Assembly (NCBI RefSeq): GCF_030499535.1
Contig: NZ_JASTLB010000001.1
Span: 4,836,001 to 4,900,000, forward strand
Length of the DNA: 64,000 nucleotides
Direction of reading: 5' to 3'
DNA from: Streptomyces sp. TG1A-8
GTDB lineage: Bacteria; Actinomycetota; Actinomycetes; Streptomycetales; Streptomycetaceae
Below the pieces are notes generated by a model, which was given only the letters and a program-made list of their open reading frames with translations, was not told the origin of the DNA and ran no database searches. The translations under genes were made by a program, and so were the position numbers. This document shows, one piece after another, positions 19,356-31,327 of this stretch (position 1 is the stretch's first letter; each line of letters starts with the position of its first letter).

Positions 19356-20494
19356 ATGTCCACGCTCGAGTCCCCCTGCAGATCGGTTCCCACACGGTCC
19401 GCCCGCCCGTCGTGCTCGCGCCCATGGCGGGGATCACCAACGCGCCCTTCCGCACGCTGTGCCGGGAGTTCAGCGGCGGCAAGGGACTGTTCGTCAGCGA
19501 GATGATCACCACCCGGGCGCTGGTCGAGCGCAACGACAAGACCATGCAGCTCATCAGGTTCGACGCCAGCGAGCGCCCGCGCTCGATCCAGCTGTACGGC
19601 GTCGACCCGGCGACCGTCGGCAAGGCCGTCCGCATGATCGCGGAGGAGGACCTCGCCGACCACATCGACCTGAACTTCGGCTGCCCGGTCCCCAAGGTGA
19701 CCCGCAAGGGCGGCGGCTCGGCCCTGCCGTACAAGCGGAACCTGCTGCGGGCGATCCTGCGCGAGGCCGTCTCCGGCGCCGGTGACCTCCCGGTGACGAT
19801 GAAGATGCGCAAGGGCATCGACGACGACCACATCACCTACCTCGACGCCGGCCGCATCGCCGTCGAGGAGGGCGTCACGGCCATCGCCCTGCACGGCCGC
19901 ACGGCCGCCCAGCACTACGGCGGCACGGCCGACTGGGAGGCCATCGCCCGCCTGAAGGAACACGTCCCGGAGATCCCGGTGCTCGGCAACGGCGACATCT
20001 GGTCGGCCGGGGACGCGCTGCGCATGGTCCGCGAGACCGGCTGCGACGGGGTCGTGGTCGGGCGCGGCTGCCTGGGCCGGCCGTGGCTGTTCGCCGACCT
20101 GGTGGCGGCCTTCGAGGGCCGCACGGACTTCGTGCGGCCCACCCTGCGCGAGGTGGCCGGGGTCATGGTCCGCCACGCCGCCCTGCTCGGCGAGTGGCTC
20201 GGCGACGAGTCCCGCGGCGTCATCGACTTCCGCAAGCACGTCGCCTGGTACCTGAAGGGCTTCGCGGTCGGCTCCGAGATGCGCAGGCGGCTCGCGGTCA
20301 CCTCCTCGCTCGACGAGCTGCGCGCCGGCCTGGACGAGCTGGACCTGGACCAGCCCTGGCCGGCCGGTGCCGACGGCCCCCGGGGCCGTACGTCCGGCAA
20401 CAACCGCGTGGTGCTGCCGGACGGCTGGCTGAAGGACCCGTACGACTGCGCGGGCGTCGCCGAGGACGCCGAGCTCGACACCTCGGGCGGCTGA
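19356..20494 (+). CDS. dusB: tRNA-dihydrouridine synthase DusB, apparent frameshift near start
   Basis: Flavoenzyme reducing uridines in the tRNA D-loop. Conserved DUS sequence is continuous from 19376 to the stop: VVLAPMAGITNAPFR (FMN site), DLNFGCPVPKVTRKGGGSAL with the catalytic Cys, LHGRTAAQHYGG and GNGDIWS. No ATG, GTG or TTG precedes it in that frame nearby. The natural start, ATG at 19356, reads MSTLESP and then falls out of frame at a run of five C (19372-19376); one extra C would give MSTLESPLQIG joined to the conserved frame. So the gene has a one-base deletion or a sequencing error in a homopolymer. If real, translation would have to start elsewhere or slip. Confidence 0.88.
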
Positions 20495-22432
20495 TCAGCT
20501 CCCGCCGGGGTGCGGGGTGGAGCCGTAGGCCGTCAGGAAGCGGTCGCGGAAGGCGCTCATCCTCCACACCGGCGCGTCGTGCGCGGGCCGCAGTCCCTCG
20601 GTCCAGCCCCAGCCGGCGATCGCGTCGAGGACCTTCGGGTCCCTGGCGACGATCGAGACCGGCACGTCCCGGCTGGCGTGGTCGCCGCTGACCCGGGCGA
20701 TGGGCTGGTGGTCGCCGAGGAACACCAGGACCGTGTCGTCGCCGCCGTAGCGCTCCAGCCACTGGGTCAGGGCGGTCACCGAGTACTGGATCGACCTGCC
20801 GTACTCCTGGCGGGACCTGGTGGTGTCGGCGATGACGTCGGCCGGCCTGTTGCCCGCCGCCTCGATGCCCCGGAACACCGAGCCGTCGCCCAGCTCGTCC
20901 CAGCCGACCATCTTCGGGACCGGCGCCCAGGGCTGGTGGCTGGAGGTCAGGATGATCTCCGACATCAGCTGCTTGCCGCCGGTGCGCCGCTTGCCGTGCA
21001 CCCGCTGCTGGAACTGCTCCAGGGCGTACTGGTCGGGCATGGTCGACCAGCTGAACCTGGGCCCCCGGTACCCGAGCCGGAAGGCGTCGTAGACCTTGTC
21101 GAGGCCGTAGAACTCCCGTTCGGGCCAGCTCTTCTGCACGCCCGGCATGACGCCCACGGTGTCCCAGGCACCGGTCTTCCGGAAGGCCCCGGTGAGGCTG
21201 AGGCGGTCGCTCGCCATGACGGTGCGGTAGCGCTGCTGGTTGCTGACCCACAGGCCGGACAGGGCGGTGGAGTGGCCGAGCCAGCTGCTGCCGCCGTAGG
21301 TGGCCGAGGTCAGCCAGCCGCTCCTGGCGTGGAAGCCCGCACGGGCCAGGGCCTCGGTGCGCTCGTCGAGGGTCCTGTCGACGCCGGGGGACATCACCGG
21401 GTCCTCGACGGCGCTGCGGCCGTAGCTCTCGATGAACGTGAAGATCATGTCCTTGCCGCGCAGGCCCGGCACGAGCTGGGAGCCGGGGGTCGCGCCGAAG
21501 GCGTCCACCCCGGCCACCTTCCGGAACTCCGCCTCGTCCCTGAGGGTGTCCCGCACGGTGCGGGCCTGGGCCTTGAGGACGCCGGCGGTGTGCTGCGAGG
21601 CGAGGGGCGCGCCGCCGACCTGCAGACCGAGGGCGGTGCAGGTGATCCAGACGGTGCCGGCGACCAGGGTGGCCCGGGACGCCCGCGCCCGGTGCCCGGC
21701 CAGCAGCCCGCCCAGCCGCACGGTGGCCAGCGCGGCGAGGCCGACCAGCAGGAGCACCAGGACGGCCGCCCCGGCCGAGACGCCGAGTTCGGCCCCGGTG
21801 CCGAGCGTGTCGTCCAGGTAGGCGCGGGCGTCGCCGAGCAGGGCCCAGTCCAGGACGACGTTGAAGGGCCGGCCCAGGTACTCGTTGAAGCCCATGTCGG
21901 CCATGTTCACGACGGTGACGGCGCCCAGCACGGCGCCGGCCAGCGCCGACACCACCAGCCGCGGCCCGCGCGGCAGGCTGAGCAGCACCACGGCCCCCAT
22001 GACCGCCTCGGCCGGCAGCCGCAGGAACTGCCCCGGTCCGAGCTCGCCGAGGGTGCCCGGCATCTGGAGGCAGACGTGCACGAGGAGGACGGACAGGGCG
22101 GTCGCGGTCCCGGACAGGACGCGGGCGGCGGTGGGGTGCCCGGCGCGCCAGTGCTGCCGGACCCGCCGGACGGACCCGCCGGCCCGGCCCCCGGCCCCCG
22201 GCGCGGACGGCCCGTTCGCTCCGGCGGGCACGGAGGGGGGCCCGCCGGGCGCGGGGGCCGGCGCGGCGGCTTCGGACGCGGCGGGCGCGGCGGCGGGTGC
22301 GGCGCCTTCGGGCGCCGCCTTCCCCTGCGCCCCGCCCTCCCCGGCGGGGCCGTCCGCCGCCGGCGGCGGGACCTCGCCCCCGGATTCCCCGGCCGTACCG
22401 GCCGGCTGGCGCGTGTTCGTGTGCTGAGGCAA
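20495..22432 (-). CDS. Membrane-anchored sulfatase/phosphotransferase-like protein
   Basis: 645 residues: an Ala/Pro/Gly-rich disordered N-terminus (about 1-95), four or five hydrophobic segments (about 105-250), then an extracytoplasmic alkaline-phosphatase-superfamily domain with IFTFIESYGRSAVEDP near residue 337 and VLVFLGDHQPIARVSG near 570, the two metal-binding blocks of LtaS/sulfatase proteins. Its stop abuts the dusB stop. The arrangement is that of lipoteichoic-acid-synthase-like or phosphoglycerol transferase-like proteins; the substrate is unknown and true sulfatase activity is unlikely, since the CxPxR maturation motif is not visible. Confidence 0.85.
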   Translation of the reverse strand: MPQHTNTRQPAGTAGESGGEVPPPAADGPAGEGGAQGKAAPEGAAPAAAPAASEAAAPAPAPGGPPSVPAGANGPSAPGAGGRAGGSVRRVRQHWRAGHPTAARVLSGTATALSVLLVHVCLQMPGTLGELGPGQFLRLPAEAVMGAVVLLSLPRGPRLVVSALAGAVLGAVTVVNMADMGFNEYLGRPFNVVLDWALLGDARAYLDDTLGTGAELGVSAGAAVLVLLLVGLAALATVRLGGLLAGHRARASRATLVAGTVWITCTALGLQVGGAPLASQHTAGVLKAQARTVRDTLRDEAEFRKVAGVDAFGATPGSQLVPGLRGKDMIFTFIESYGRSAVEDPVMSPGVDRTLDERTEALARAGFHARSGWLTSATYGGSSWLGHSTALSGLWVSNQQRYRTVMASDRLSLTGAFRKTGAWDTVGVMPGVQKSWPEREFYGLDKVYDAFRLGYRGPRFSWSTMPDQYALEQFQQRVHGKRRTGGKQLMSEIILTSSHQPWAPVPKMVGWDELGDGSVFRGIEAAGNRPADVIADTTRSRQEYGRSIQYSVTALTQWLERYGGDDTVLVFLGDHQPIARVSGDHASRDVPVSIVARDPKVLDAIAGWGWTEGLRPAHDAPVWRMSAFRDRFLTAYGSTPHPGGS

Positions 22433-22589
22433 CCCGGAGGTCCTTCCCTGCGCGACCCGTGATCGACGGCCGTCGAAGACCGGCGGGCCGCGCGAGAGGC
22501 CGGCGCCCGCCGCCCTCCCGTACGGCTCGCTCCCGGCGCCCGTTCAGGGCCGCCGGCAAACACCCGGCAAACGGCGCGTCAACCCACCG

Positions 22590-24527
22590 TCAGGCACCCC
22601 CGACGGCCGTGAGCAGGGCCAGCGGGGCCGCCGCCGACCGGGACTCCCGCACGCACGCGTGCGGGCAGGGGACCGGCTCCGGGTGGGTCCCGCGGCCGTA
22701 GCCCGCCAGGACCCCCGGGAGGCGGTGGCCGGTGGCGGTCGCCGCGTCGACCAGGGCGCGGGCCACCGTGCGGGCCTCGTCGTGCAGGCCGTAGCGGGCC
22801 AGGCCCAGCGCGATCAGCGCGTTGTCGTGCGGCCAGACCGAACCCCGGTGGTGGGACAGCGGGTGGTACGCCGGCTGGCCGGAGGCGAGGGTGCGCACGC
22901 CCCAGCCCGAGAAGAAGTCCGGCTCCAGGAGCCTGCGGCCCACCGCCCCGCCGTACTCCTTGTCCAGCAGGCCGGACCACAGCAGGTGCCCGGCGTCGGA
23001 CGCGAGCGCGTCGACCCGGCGGCCCTCCCCGTCCAGCGCGAGCGCCGGGAAGGAGTGCTCCCGCATCCAGAAGTCCCGCTGGAAGCGGTCCCTGAGGTCG
23101 GCAGCCGCCTGCTCCAGCAGGGCCGCGTACGTCTCGTCGGCCCACACCGTCCGCGCCAGCGCCGCCGTACGGCGCAGCGCGTCGTACGCGTAGCCCTGCG
23201 CGCCCGCCGCCATCACCGCCCCGGTGGGCCGGGTGCCGTCGGCGGAGCAGATCGCGCCGGGGGAGTCCTTCCAGTTCTGGTTGGCGAGGCCGCCCCCGTC
23301 GGCGCGGTAGACCAGGTAGCCGTGCGAGGTCAGCCCGCCGTGGTCCAGCATCCAGCCGACCGCCGCCCGGGCGTGCGGCTCCAGGCGCCGGGCCGTCGCC
23401 GCGTCCCCGGTCCGCTCGACGTACGCGCCGAGCAGGACCAGGAACAGCGGGGTGGCGTCGACCGAGCCGTAGTACCGCCCGTACGGCACCTGCCCGAAGT
23501 GCGCCAGCTCGCCGTGGCGCACCTCGTGCACGATCTTGCCGGGCTGGGCGAGCGGGGAGGCGCCGGACCCGCCGGCCTGGGTGGCGGCGAGCGCGAGGAG
23601 CGTGGCGGCGGCCGGCTGCGGCCGGTACGGCAGCGCGAACAGCGAGGTGAGCAGGGCGTCCCGGCCGAGCAGGGTGAGGAACCAGGGGGCACCCGCCGCC
23701 GGGACGCGTAACTCCTCGCCGTCCGGTCCGGTCGCCGGGACCTGGAGGGTGGCCAGGTCCGCGAGTCCGCGCGCGCAGGCCGCCGCCAGCTCCGGCCAGC
23801 CGGCCGGGAGGGCCACGCCCTGCGCGAACCCGTCCTCCAGCGCCAGGAGCTGGTCGTTCACGGCGGCGGGCGAACGGGGTACGCGCAGGGCCCGGCGGTC
23901 GCCGTGCGGACGGGCCACCACGCGCAGCGTCAGCTCGGTCGTGCCGAGCGGTGCCAGCTCCAGCGTCCACACCAGGCGGCGGGCGCCGGTGCCGGTCTCC
24001 TCGACGGCGTCCGGGGCGGGCTCGGCCGTGATGGCCGTGCAGGCGTGCCACTCGGCCCGCCGGTAGCCGAACTCGATGCCGTCGTCCAGGAGGTGGCGGG
24101 AGCGCACGGCGCCGGCCTTGACGTAGGTGCGGTGGTCGGAGCGGAGCTCGAACTGGTCGGTGAAGTCGGCGTCGGCGGTGATCGCCAGGCGCACGGTGAC
24201 CGGCACCGGGCGGTTGCTGGTCACCCGCAGCAGCTCCACGAAGGAGCTGTCCCCGACCGCCTGCTCACGGAAGACGGTGTACGCGGGCGGCTCCTGCCGG
24301 TCGCCGCGCGGGACGAGCACGCAGCGCGCCGCGCCCCCGTCCGCGACCGGGCTGAGCACCTCGGGCACCGCGCCGTCGACGGTGAGCTGCCAGCGGCTCA
24401 GGTGCCGGGCGTCCCGGACGAACAGCCCGTCCGGTGAACCGCCGCCCCGCACCCCGCTGATGTCGCCCCGGTCCCCCACCGCGGCGAAGGTCGCCCCGTG
24501 CACGAGCAGATGATGCCGGTCCGTCAT
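22590..24527 (-). CDS. Glycogen-debranching-type glycosidase (amylo-alpha-1,6-glucosidase-like)
   Basis: 645 residues. The N-terminal part (about 1-200) is the beta-sandwich found in glycogen-debranching N-terminal domain proteins (GLFVRDARHLSRWQLTVDG, FELRSDHRTYVK). The C-terminal (alpha/alpha)6 barrel shows PWFLTLLGRDALLTSLFALPY, TPLFLVLLGAYVERTGD and HHRGSVWPHDNALIALGLARYG, a GH15/GH63-like catalytic pattern. The ATG at 24527 follows GAGGGG. The next gene upstream (24656-26074) encodes another (alpha/alpha)6 glycosidase, and a ROK regulator diverges from that, so the three probably form a sugar-utilisation unit. The substrate may be trehalose-, sucrose- or glucan-like; not determinable. 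Confidence 0.88.
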   Translation of the reverse strand: MTDRHHLLVHGATFAAVGDRGDISGVRGGGSPDGLFVRDARHLSRWQLTVDGAVPEVLSPVADGGAARCVLVPRGDRQEPPAYTVFREQAVGDSSFVELLRVTSNRPVPVTVRLAITADADFTDQFELRSDHRTYVKAGAVRSRHLLDDGIEFGYRRAEWHACTAITAEPAPDAVEETGTGARRLVWTLELAPLGTTELTLRVVARPHGDRRALRVPRSPAAVNDQLLALEDGFAQGVALPAGWPELAAACARGLADLATLQVPATGPDGEELRVPAAGAPWFLTLLGRDALLTSLFALPYRPQPAAATLLALAATQAGGSGASPLAQPGKIVHEVRHGELAHFGQVPYGRYYGSVDATPLFLVLLGAYVERTGDAATARRLEPHARAAVGWMLDHGGLTSHGYLVYRADGGGLANQNWKDSPGAICSADGTRPTGAVMAAGAQGYAYDALRRTAALARTVWADETYAALLEQAAADLRDRFQRDFWMREHSFPALALDGEGRRVDALASDAGHLLWSGLLDKEYGGAVGRRLLEPDFFSGWGVRTLASGQPAYHPLSHHRGSVWPHDNALIALGLARYGLHDEARTVARALVDAATATGHRLPGVLAGYGRGTHPEPVPCPHACVRESRSAAAPLALLTAVGGA

Positions 24528-24540
24528 CCCCCATCCCCTC

Positions 24541-24630
24541 CCTTGTCGTCCCTTGCCATCCTTTGTCGTCCCTTGCCCGGCCCGACCGTGGCTTGACGTG
24601 GCTTGACGTGGCTTGACGTGGCTTGACGCG
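24541..24630. repeat. Two short tandem arrays between the glycosidase genes
   Basis: Bases 24541-24577 hold two near copies of a 20-bp unit built on CCTTGTCGTC; 24591-24630 hold four copies of the 10-bp unit GCTTGACGTG (last copy ending CG). Both arrays lie in the 128-bp gap between two genes of the same operon. Confidence 0.85.
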
Positions 24631-24655
24631 GCTCGGGGTGACTCGCCGTCGCCCG

Positions 24656-26074
24656 TCATCCCCTGCCGTCCCGGTGGAACGTGCCGGCGGCCGTGGGGGA
24701 GGCGCCGGCCTCCAGCGGCTGGTGCAGCAGGTCGAGCGCCAGCGCGGCGGTCCAGCCGAAACCGGTCGCGCCGCAGGCCTCGCCGGTGTACGGGTCGACG
24801 TACTCGGCGAAGGCGGTGGCGCCGGCGGCGCGCAGGGACTCCTCCCGCAGCGCGTCGGCCGCCGTCCGCTCGCCGTGCGCCCGCAGCCCGCGCTCCAGCA
24901 GCCAGTTCGTGTTGAACCAGGCCGGGCCGCGCCAGTAGCGGCGCGGGTCGAAGGCCTCGCCGAGCAGGTCGTGGCTGGGCACGAGCCGGGTGGTGCCGCC
25001 GAGCCCGAAGTGGGGCCCGCGCAGGGTGCGGACGAGGGCGGCGGCGATCCCGGCCGGCAGGCCGGGCAGCAGCAGGGGGACCAGCCCGGAGACGCTCCTC
25101 ACGCCGATCGGCCCCCCGCCCCGCAGGTCCCGGCACAGGAAGATGCCGCGCACCGGGTCCCACAGGCGCTCCACCAGCGCCGCCGTCAGCCGTTCGGCGC
25201 GCGCGCGGCGGGCCGTGCCCGCCGCGCCCAGTTCCCCGGCGATCCGCGCCAGCGCGTGCTCGGAGGCGATCAGCAGGGCGTTGAACGCCGGGTCCTCCAC
25301 GGCGAACCGCCCGCCCCCGTCGGCGTAGCCGGCGTCGCGGTAGTCGGCGGCCAGCCGCACGTACCGCCCGTAGTCCAGGTCCGTCGGCCGGTCCCCGGGC
25401 GCGCCGTGGGCGAGGTCGGCGCGGCGGAAGGAGCGGGCCGGGGCCGGGGTGACGCGGGCGAGTGGGGCGTCCCAGCAGGGGCTGTTGTCCATGCCCTGTT
25501 CCCAGGGGTGCACCACGGACACCAGGCCGCCCCCGCCCAGGTCCCGCCGGTGCAGCAGGTACCGGTGCCAGGCGGCCAGCCGTGGGTACAACCGGTCCAG
25601 GAAGCCCCGTGCCCGCGAGAGCCCGGGGTCGGCGCGGTGCACCAGCCAGGCCGCCAGGGCGTGCACCGGTGGCTGCACGATGCCGGACGTCTGTACGGTG
25701 CGTGGGGCGCCCGCGGCGCGCCCCGCGGCCGAGGAGCGCCAGAAGTCGGGGCTCGGGAAGTAGGCGTCGAGCGGCACGGAGGGGTTGAAGACGATGTGCG
25801 GGACGCGGCCGTCGGCCCACTGGGCGCCGAACAGGGTCTCCAGCTCGGTCTGCGCCCGCAGCGGCGACAGGTGCCTCAGGCCGATCGCGATGAACGCCGA
25901 GTCCCACGACCACTGGTGCGGGTACAGGCTGCGGGAGGGGACCGTGGAGGCGCCGGTCCAGTTGGCCGCCAGCACCCGGGCGGCCCGGACGTGCAGCGAC
26001 GTGGCCGGGGACGGGGGACCGCATGCGGTCCCGCCCTCCGTCGCACGGGCGCTGAGCTGGGCGGTGCGATCCAC
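24656..26074 (-). CDS. MGH1/GH63-type glycoside hydrolase
   Basis: 472 residues forming an (alpha/alpha)6 barrel of the mannosylglycerate hydrolase / GH63 type: LYPHQWSWDSAFIAIGL near residue 50, HPWEQGMDNSPCWD near 197 (the conserved EQGMDNSP catalytic-acid block), YWRGPAWFNTNWLLERGL near 385 and GFGWTAALALDL at the end. The GTG at 26074 has GGGGAG six bases upstream. First gene of the pair with the debranching-type glycosidase and divergent from the ROK repressor, 114 bases away. Likely cytoplasmic, since no signal peptide is seen. Confidence 0.9.
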   Translation of the reverse strand: MDRTAQLSARATEGGTACGPPSPATSLHVRAARVLAANWTGASTVPSRSLYPHQWSWDSAFIAIGLRHLSPLRAQTELETLFGAQWADGRVPHIVFNPSVPLDAYFPSPDFWRSSAAGRAAGAPRTVQTSGIVQPPVHALAAWLVHRADPGLSRARGFLDRLYPRLAAWHRYLLHRRDLGGGGLVSVVHPWEQGMDNSPCWDAPLARVTPAPARSFRRADLAHGAPGDRPTDLDYGRYVRLAADYRDAGYADGGGRFAVEDPAFNALLIASEHALARIAGELGAAGTARRARAERLTAALVERLWDPVRGIFLCRDLRGGGPIGVRSVSGLVPLLLPGLPAGIAAALVRTLRGPHFGLGGTTRLVPSHDLLGEAFDPRRYWRGPAWFNTNWLLERGLRAHGERTAADALREESLRAAGATAFAEYVDPYTGEACGATGFGWTAALALDLLHQPLEAGASPTAAGTFHRDGRG

Positions 26075-26187
26075 TGGGGGCTCCCCGAAGACGTCCGGCC
26101 GACTGGTTCTGTTGTGACTACCATGGGGTTGTGCCTGCTGAATGCGCAGAACTCAATATGTGACGCAGGACCGGGAAGCACAAGGGG

Positions 26188-27414
26188 GTGCGCGTGACCG
26201 GACGGCCCGACAGGACCGGGAGGGGCGGGAGCCGGGCGAGCGCCGGCGATCTGCTCGAACTGGTGCGCAGCGGACGGGCCGTGACGCGCGGTGCGCTGCA
26301 GCGGGCCACCGGGCTGTCCCGCGCCACCGTCGGCCAGCGGCTCGACCGGCTGTTCCGCGCCGGCTGGCTGCGCGAGGGCGCCGGCGGCCCGGTCGGCTCC
26401 CCGCTCGGCGGCCGCCCGTCCATCACCCTGGAGTTCGACGACTCGCACGCGGTGGTCCTCGCCGCCGACCTCGACACCCGGCACGCCCGCGCCGCCGTCC
26501 TCACCCTGACCGGGGAGGTCCTCGCCGAGCACGCCGGCACCCTGCTGGTCGAGGACGGGCCGGAGGCGGTGCTCGGCGAGCTCGGGCGCTGGTTCGGCGA
26601 GGTGCTGGGGAAGGCCGGGGCCGCGGCGGCGGAGGTCTGCGGGATCGGGCTCGCGGTGCCGGGTCCGGTGGACGGCGGGACCGGCCGGGTGGTGCAGCCG
26701 CCGATGATGCCCGGCTGGGACGGCTACGACATGGGGGGCCGCCTCTCCCGCGCCCTCACCGAGCACACGGGCGCGCCCGCCGTGCCGGTCCTGGTCGACA
26801 ACGACGCCAACCTCATGGCGTACGGCGAACAGCGCACCGGGCACCCCGACTGCTCGGCCTTCGTGCTGGTCAAGGTGTCCACCGGGATCGGCGCCGGCGT
26901 CGTGGTGGACGGCTCGGTCTACCGGGGCGTGGACGGCGGTGCCGGGGACATCGGGCACATCCGGGTGGGCACGGAGGCGCTGTGCCGGTGCGGTTCGCGC
27001 GGCTGCCTCGCGGCCGTCGCCAGCGGCGGTGCCGTGGCCCGGCGGCTCGCGGAGGCCGGGGTGCCGGCCGCGTCCGGCTCGGACGTGCGGGACCTGCTGG
27101 CCTCGGGGCACCCGCAGGCCGCCGCGCTGGCCCGGGAGGCCGGACGCGCGGTCGGCGACGTCCTGGCGACGGTGGTGACCCTGCTCAACCCGGGCGTGCT
27201 GATGATCGCCGGGGACCTGGCCGGCACGCCCTTCCTGACCGGGGTGCGGGAGCTGCTGTACCAGCGGGCGCTGCCGCGTTCCACGGCCCGCCTGGACGTG
27301 GTCACCTCGCGGCTCGGCGAGCGGGCCGCGCTCATCGGTGCCGGGGCGCTGGTCGTGGAGCACCTGTACGCACCGGAGCGGGTGGAGGAGCGCCTCCTGG
27401 CGCTGGGCGTGTGA
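26188..27414 (+). CDS. ROK-family transcriptional regulator
   Basis: A 408-residue ROK protein: N-terminal winged helix (AGDLLELVRSGRAVTRGALQRATGLSRATVGQRLDRL), then a sugar-kinase-like fold with the second domain motif CRCGSRGCL (the ROK zinc site) and VDNDANLMAYGE. Starts at GTG 26188 or GTG 26194, six bases apart. It is divergent from two glycosidase genes and most likely represses them in response to a sugar. The glucokinase catalytic Asp block is partly kept (VDNDAN), so a residual kinase function cannot be excluded. Confidence 0.9.
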   Translation: MRVTGRPDRTGRGGSRASAGDLLELVRSGRAVTRGALQRATGLSRATVGQRLDRLFRAGWLREGAGGPVGSPLGGRPSITLEFDDSHAVVLAADLDTRHARAAVLTLTGEVLAEHAGTLLVEDGPEAVLGELGRWFGEVLGKAGAAAAEVCGIGLAVPGPVDGGTGRVVQPPMMPGWDGYDMGGRLSRALTEHTGAPAVPVLVDNDANLMAYGEQRTGHPDCSAFVLVKVSTGIGAGVVVDGSVYRGVDGGAGDIGHIRVGTEALCRCGSRGCLAAVASGGAVARRLAEAGVPAASGSDVRDLLASGHPQAAALAREAGRAVGDVLATVVTLLNPGVLMIAGDLAGTPFLTGVRELLYQRALPRSTARLDVVTSRLGERAALIGAGALVVEHLYAPERVEERLLALGV

Positions 27415-27826
27415 CGAGGGGGTGTGCCGCCGGGTGCGCCGTCCGCGTCCGCATGGTGGAACCGGACACCGTGTGGCAGCGTGATTCTCGCCACCCTTGA
27501 TAAGGGCTGCGCTCATACGAGCGGATCATGAGCGGCTGCACTTCTCCAAGGGGTGGCACTGGGTGCCACCCCTTGATCGTTCATCGATCGAAATCGGATG
27601 TCCCACTTCCCGCTCATCAGAGCGGAAATCGGCACTGGTGGGCGCGAAGACCTTCAAGAAGTGAACACGGCGGGGTGCCGCCGTCCGTCCCGCCTGGACT
27701 TTCGATCCGCTGGCGGATGGCCGGTTACAGGAGCACGACCACCAAGTGGACGTACTCAGGCGCCTTCGATCTGGGTATGTTCCTCGCCGTCAGGGCAGCC
27801 ACCGCGGCCTCAAGGAGTCGAGACCC
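27415..27826. other. Intergenic region between ROK gene and ppdK
   Basis: 412 bases with no convincing gene. It holds the terminator at 27548-27574 and three copies of CGCTCAT (27510-27516, 27611-27617, and reversed at 27528-27534); the first and the reversed copy form an inverted repeat with an 11-base spacer. CCGCTC-ATCA-GAGCGG at 27610-27625 is a small hairpin. The ppdK promoter must lie here; no clear -35/-10 pair stands out. Confidence 0.5.
27548..27574. terminator. Hairpin after the ROK gene
   Basis: Perfect 11-bp stem AAGGGGTGGCA / TGCCACCCCTT with a 5-base loop, followed by a weak T-containing stretch (GATCGTTCATCG). It separates the ROK gene from ppdK. Confidence 0.8.
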
Positions 27827-30547
<2,721 letters not shown>

Positions 30548-30646
30548 CCCCGGGCGGCGCCGACGCCGCCCGCCCGCCCGGACCCCGGAGCCGTCGCCGG
30601 TCCCCGACCCTCAGACCGATCGGCGGCGGCTGCGGCGCCCAGAAGG

Positions 30647-30679
30647 AGGGGCGGCACCCTGTGCGGGGGTGCCGCCCCT
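30647..30679 (+). terminator. ppdK terminator, interrupted locus of an insertion
   Basis: 13-bp perfect stem (AGGGGCGGCACCC / GGGTGCCGCCCCT) with a 7-base loop, 100 bases after the ppdK stop. The right half of this hairpin is part of the 31-bp direct repeat that recurs at 38256, so the element inserted here and kept the terminator intact at the left end. Confidence 0.85.
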
Positions 30680-30685
30680 TCGCGC
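30655..30685. repeat. attL: left copy of the 31-bp att core
   Basis: Identical to 38256-38286. Begins CACCCTGTGCGGGGGTGCCG and ends CCTTCGCGC; sequences diverge on both sides. The ppdK-proximal flank completes the terminator hairpin. Confidence 0.85.
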
Positions 30686-31005
30686 ATCGTCTGCGGAGAC
30701 TGTCAAGCTACGTCGCTGAACAGGTAAAACGCCGTTTGCTGGCGTTGGCTGCCGTTGAACCTGCGTGATGCCGTTGTGCCCTCGTTGTGCCCTCCGTATG
30801 GGGCTGAGTCCCGTCACGAGCCGTCGCCAAAGGGGTCCCGCACCGATTGGCATCCCCTAGATGGCGGGCAGATGAGCACCGCTTTAGGAGTTCTGTCCGA
30901 CGTCTTCAGCAGTCGGTTGAGGCGAAGCTCGAGCTGATGCCTACGACTGCCCGAGGTTGCTGGCGTCCGGCGCTGTTGATGTCAGGTACCCCCGCCTGGT
31001 TCGGG
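30686..31005. other. Left end of the element without a clear gene
   Basis: 320 bases downstream of attL. Contains two direct copies of GTGCCCT 11 bases apart (30776-30793), possible integrase arm sites, and CTGTCCGACGTCTT at 30893-30906, which recurs at 32195-32208. The only short reading frames (for example 21 codons from 30872) have no protein-like features. Confidence 0.5.
30776..30793 (+). promoter_or_regulatory. Candidate integrase arm-type sites, left
   Basis: GTGCCCT-N4-GTGCCCT, 91 bases inside attL. The same pair with the same 11-base period and orientation stands at 38191-38208 inside attR. Paired short direct repeats flanking the core are typical of tyrosine-integrase arm sites; the assignment is an inference. 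Confidence 0.4.
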
Positions 31006-31203
31006 CTACGGGCGATGGTAGACGGCAGGGTCGGTTCCGGGTGCCGGAGCCCGGGACAGGTCGAGGTAGCACGGGTAATCGGGGTCGCCTACCTCCATGA
31101 GTACGAACTGATCGACGTCGTGGTTGGCGAAGCGATGGAGGTACTGCAAGAAGAGTTCCAGTTCCTCGTCGGAGAGAGGCTCGTCATGTCGGTCGTTTCG
31201 CAC
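31006..31203 (-). CDS. Small acidic hypothetical protein
   Basis: 65 residues from GTG 31203, preceded by GGTGAGGG. The sequence is protein-like: DEPLSDEELELFLQYLHRFA, then DQFVLMEVGDPDYPCYLDLS, acidic with an amphipathic helix followed by predicted strands. It points leftwards toward attL and away from the other element genes. A competing frame on the opposite strand (30847-31236) has poor composition. No known domain recognised; small acidic proteins in such elements can be regulators or inhibitors, but nothing shows that here. Confidence 0.5.
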   Translation of the reverse strand: MRNDRHDEPLSDEELELFLQYLHRFANHDVDQFVLMEVGDPDYPCYLDLSRAPAPGTDPAVYHRP

Positions 31204-31327
31204 GCCCTCACCCTACGGCTGGCCTGGGCGGCATGACCTCTTCGTCCCGAACTACCGGCTGGACGGTCATTGCGGTCCAGCACCCAGGTCGTGGGGTCTT
31301 CGACGGCCTTTGGTGGTCGGTTGCGGT

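Noticed and set aside
30655..30685. tRNA gene as integration target
   Set aside because: The att core pairs as a terminator hairpin and has no T-loop or anticodon arm; it lies behind ppdK.
30847..31236. 129-codon plus-strand frame at the left of the element
   Set aside because: Overlaps the small acidic minus-strand gene, lacks a ribosome site and its residues look like a shadow; kept as an alternative only.
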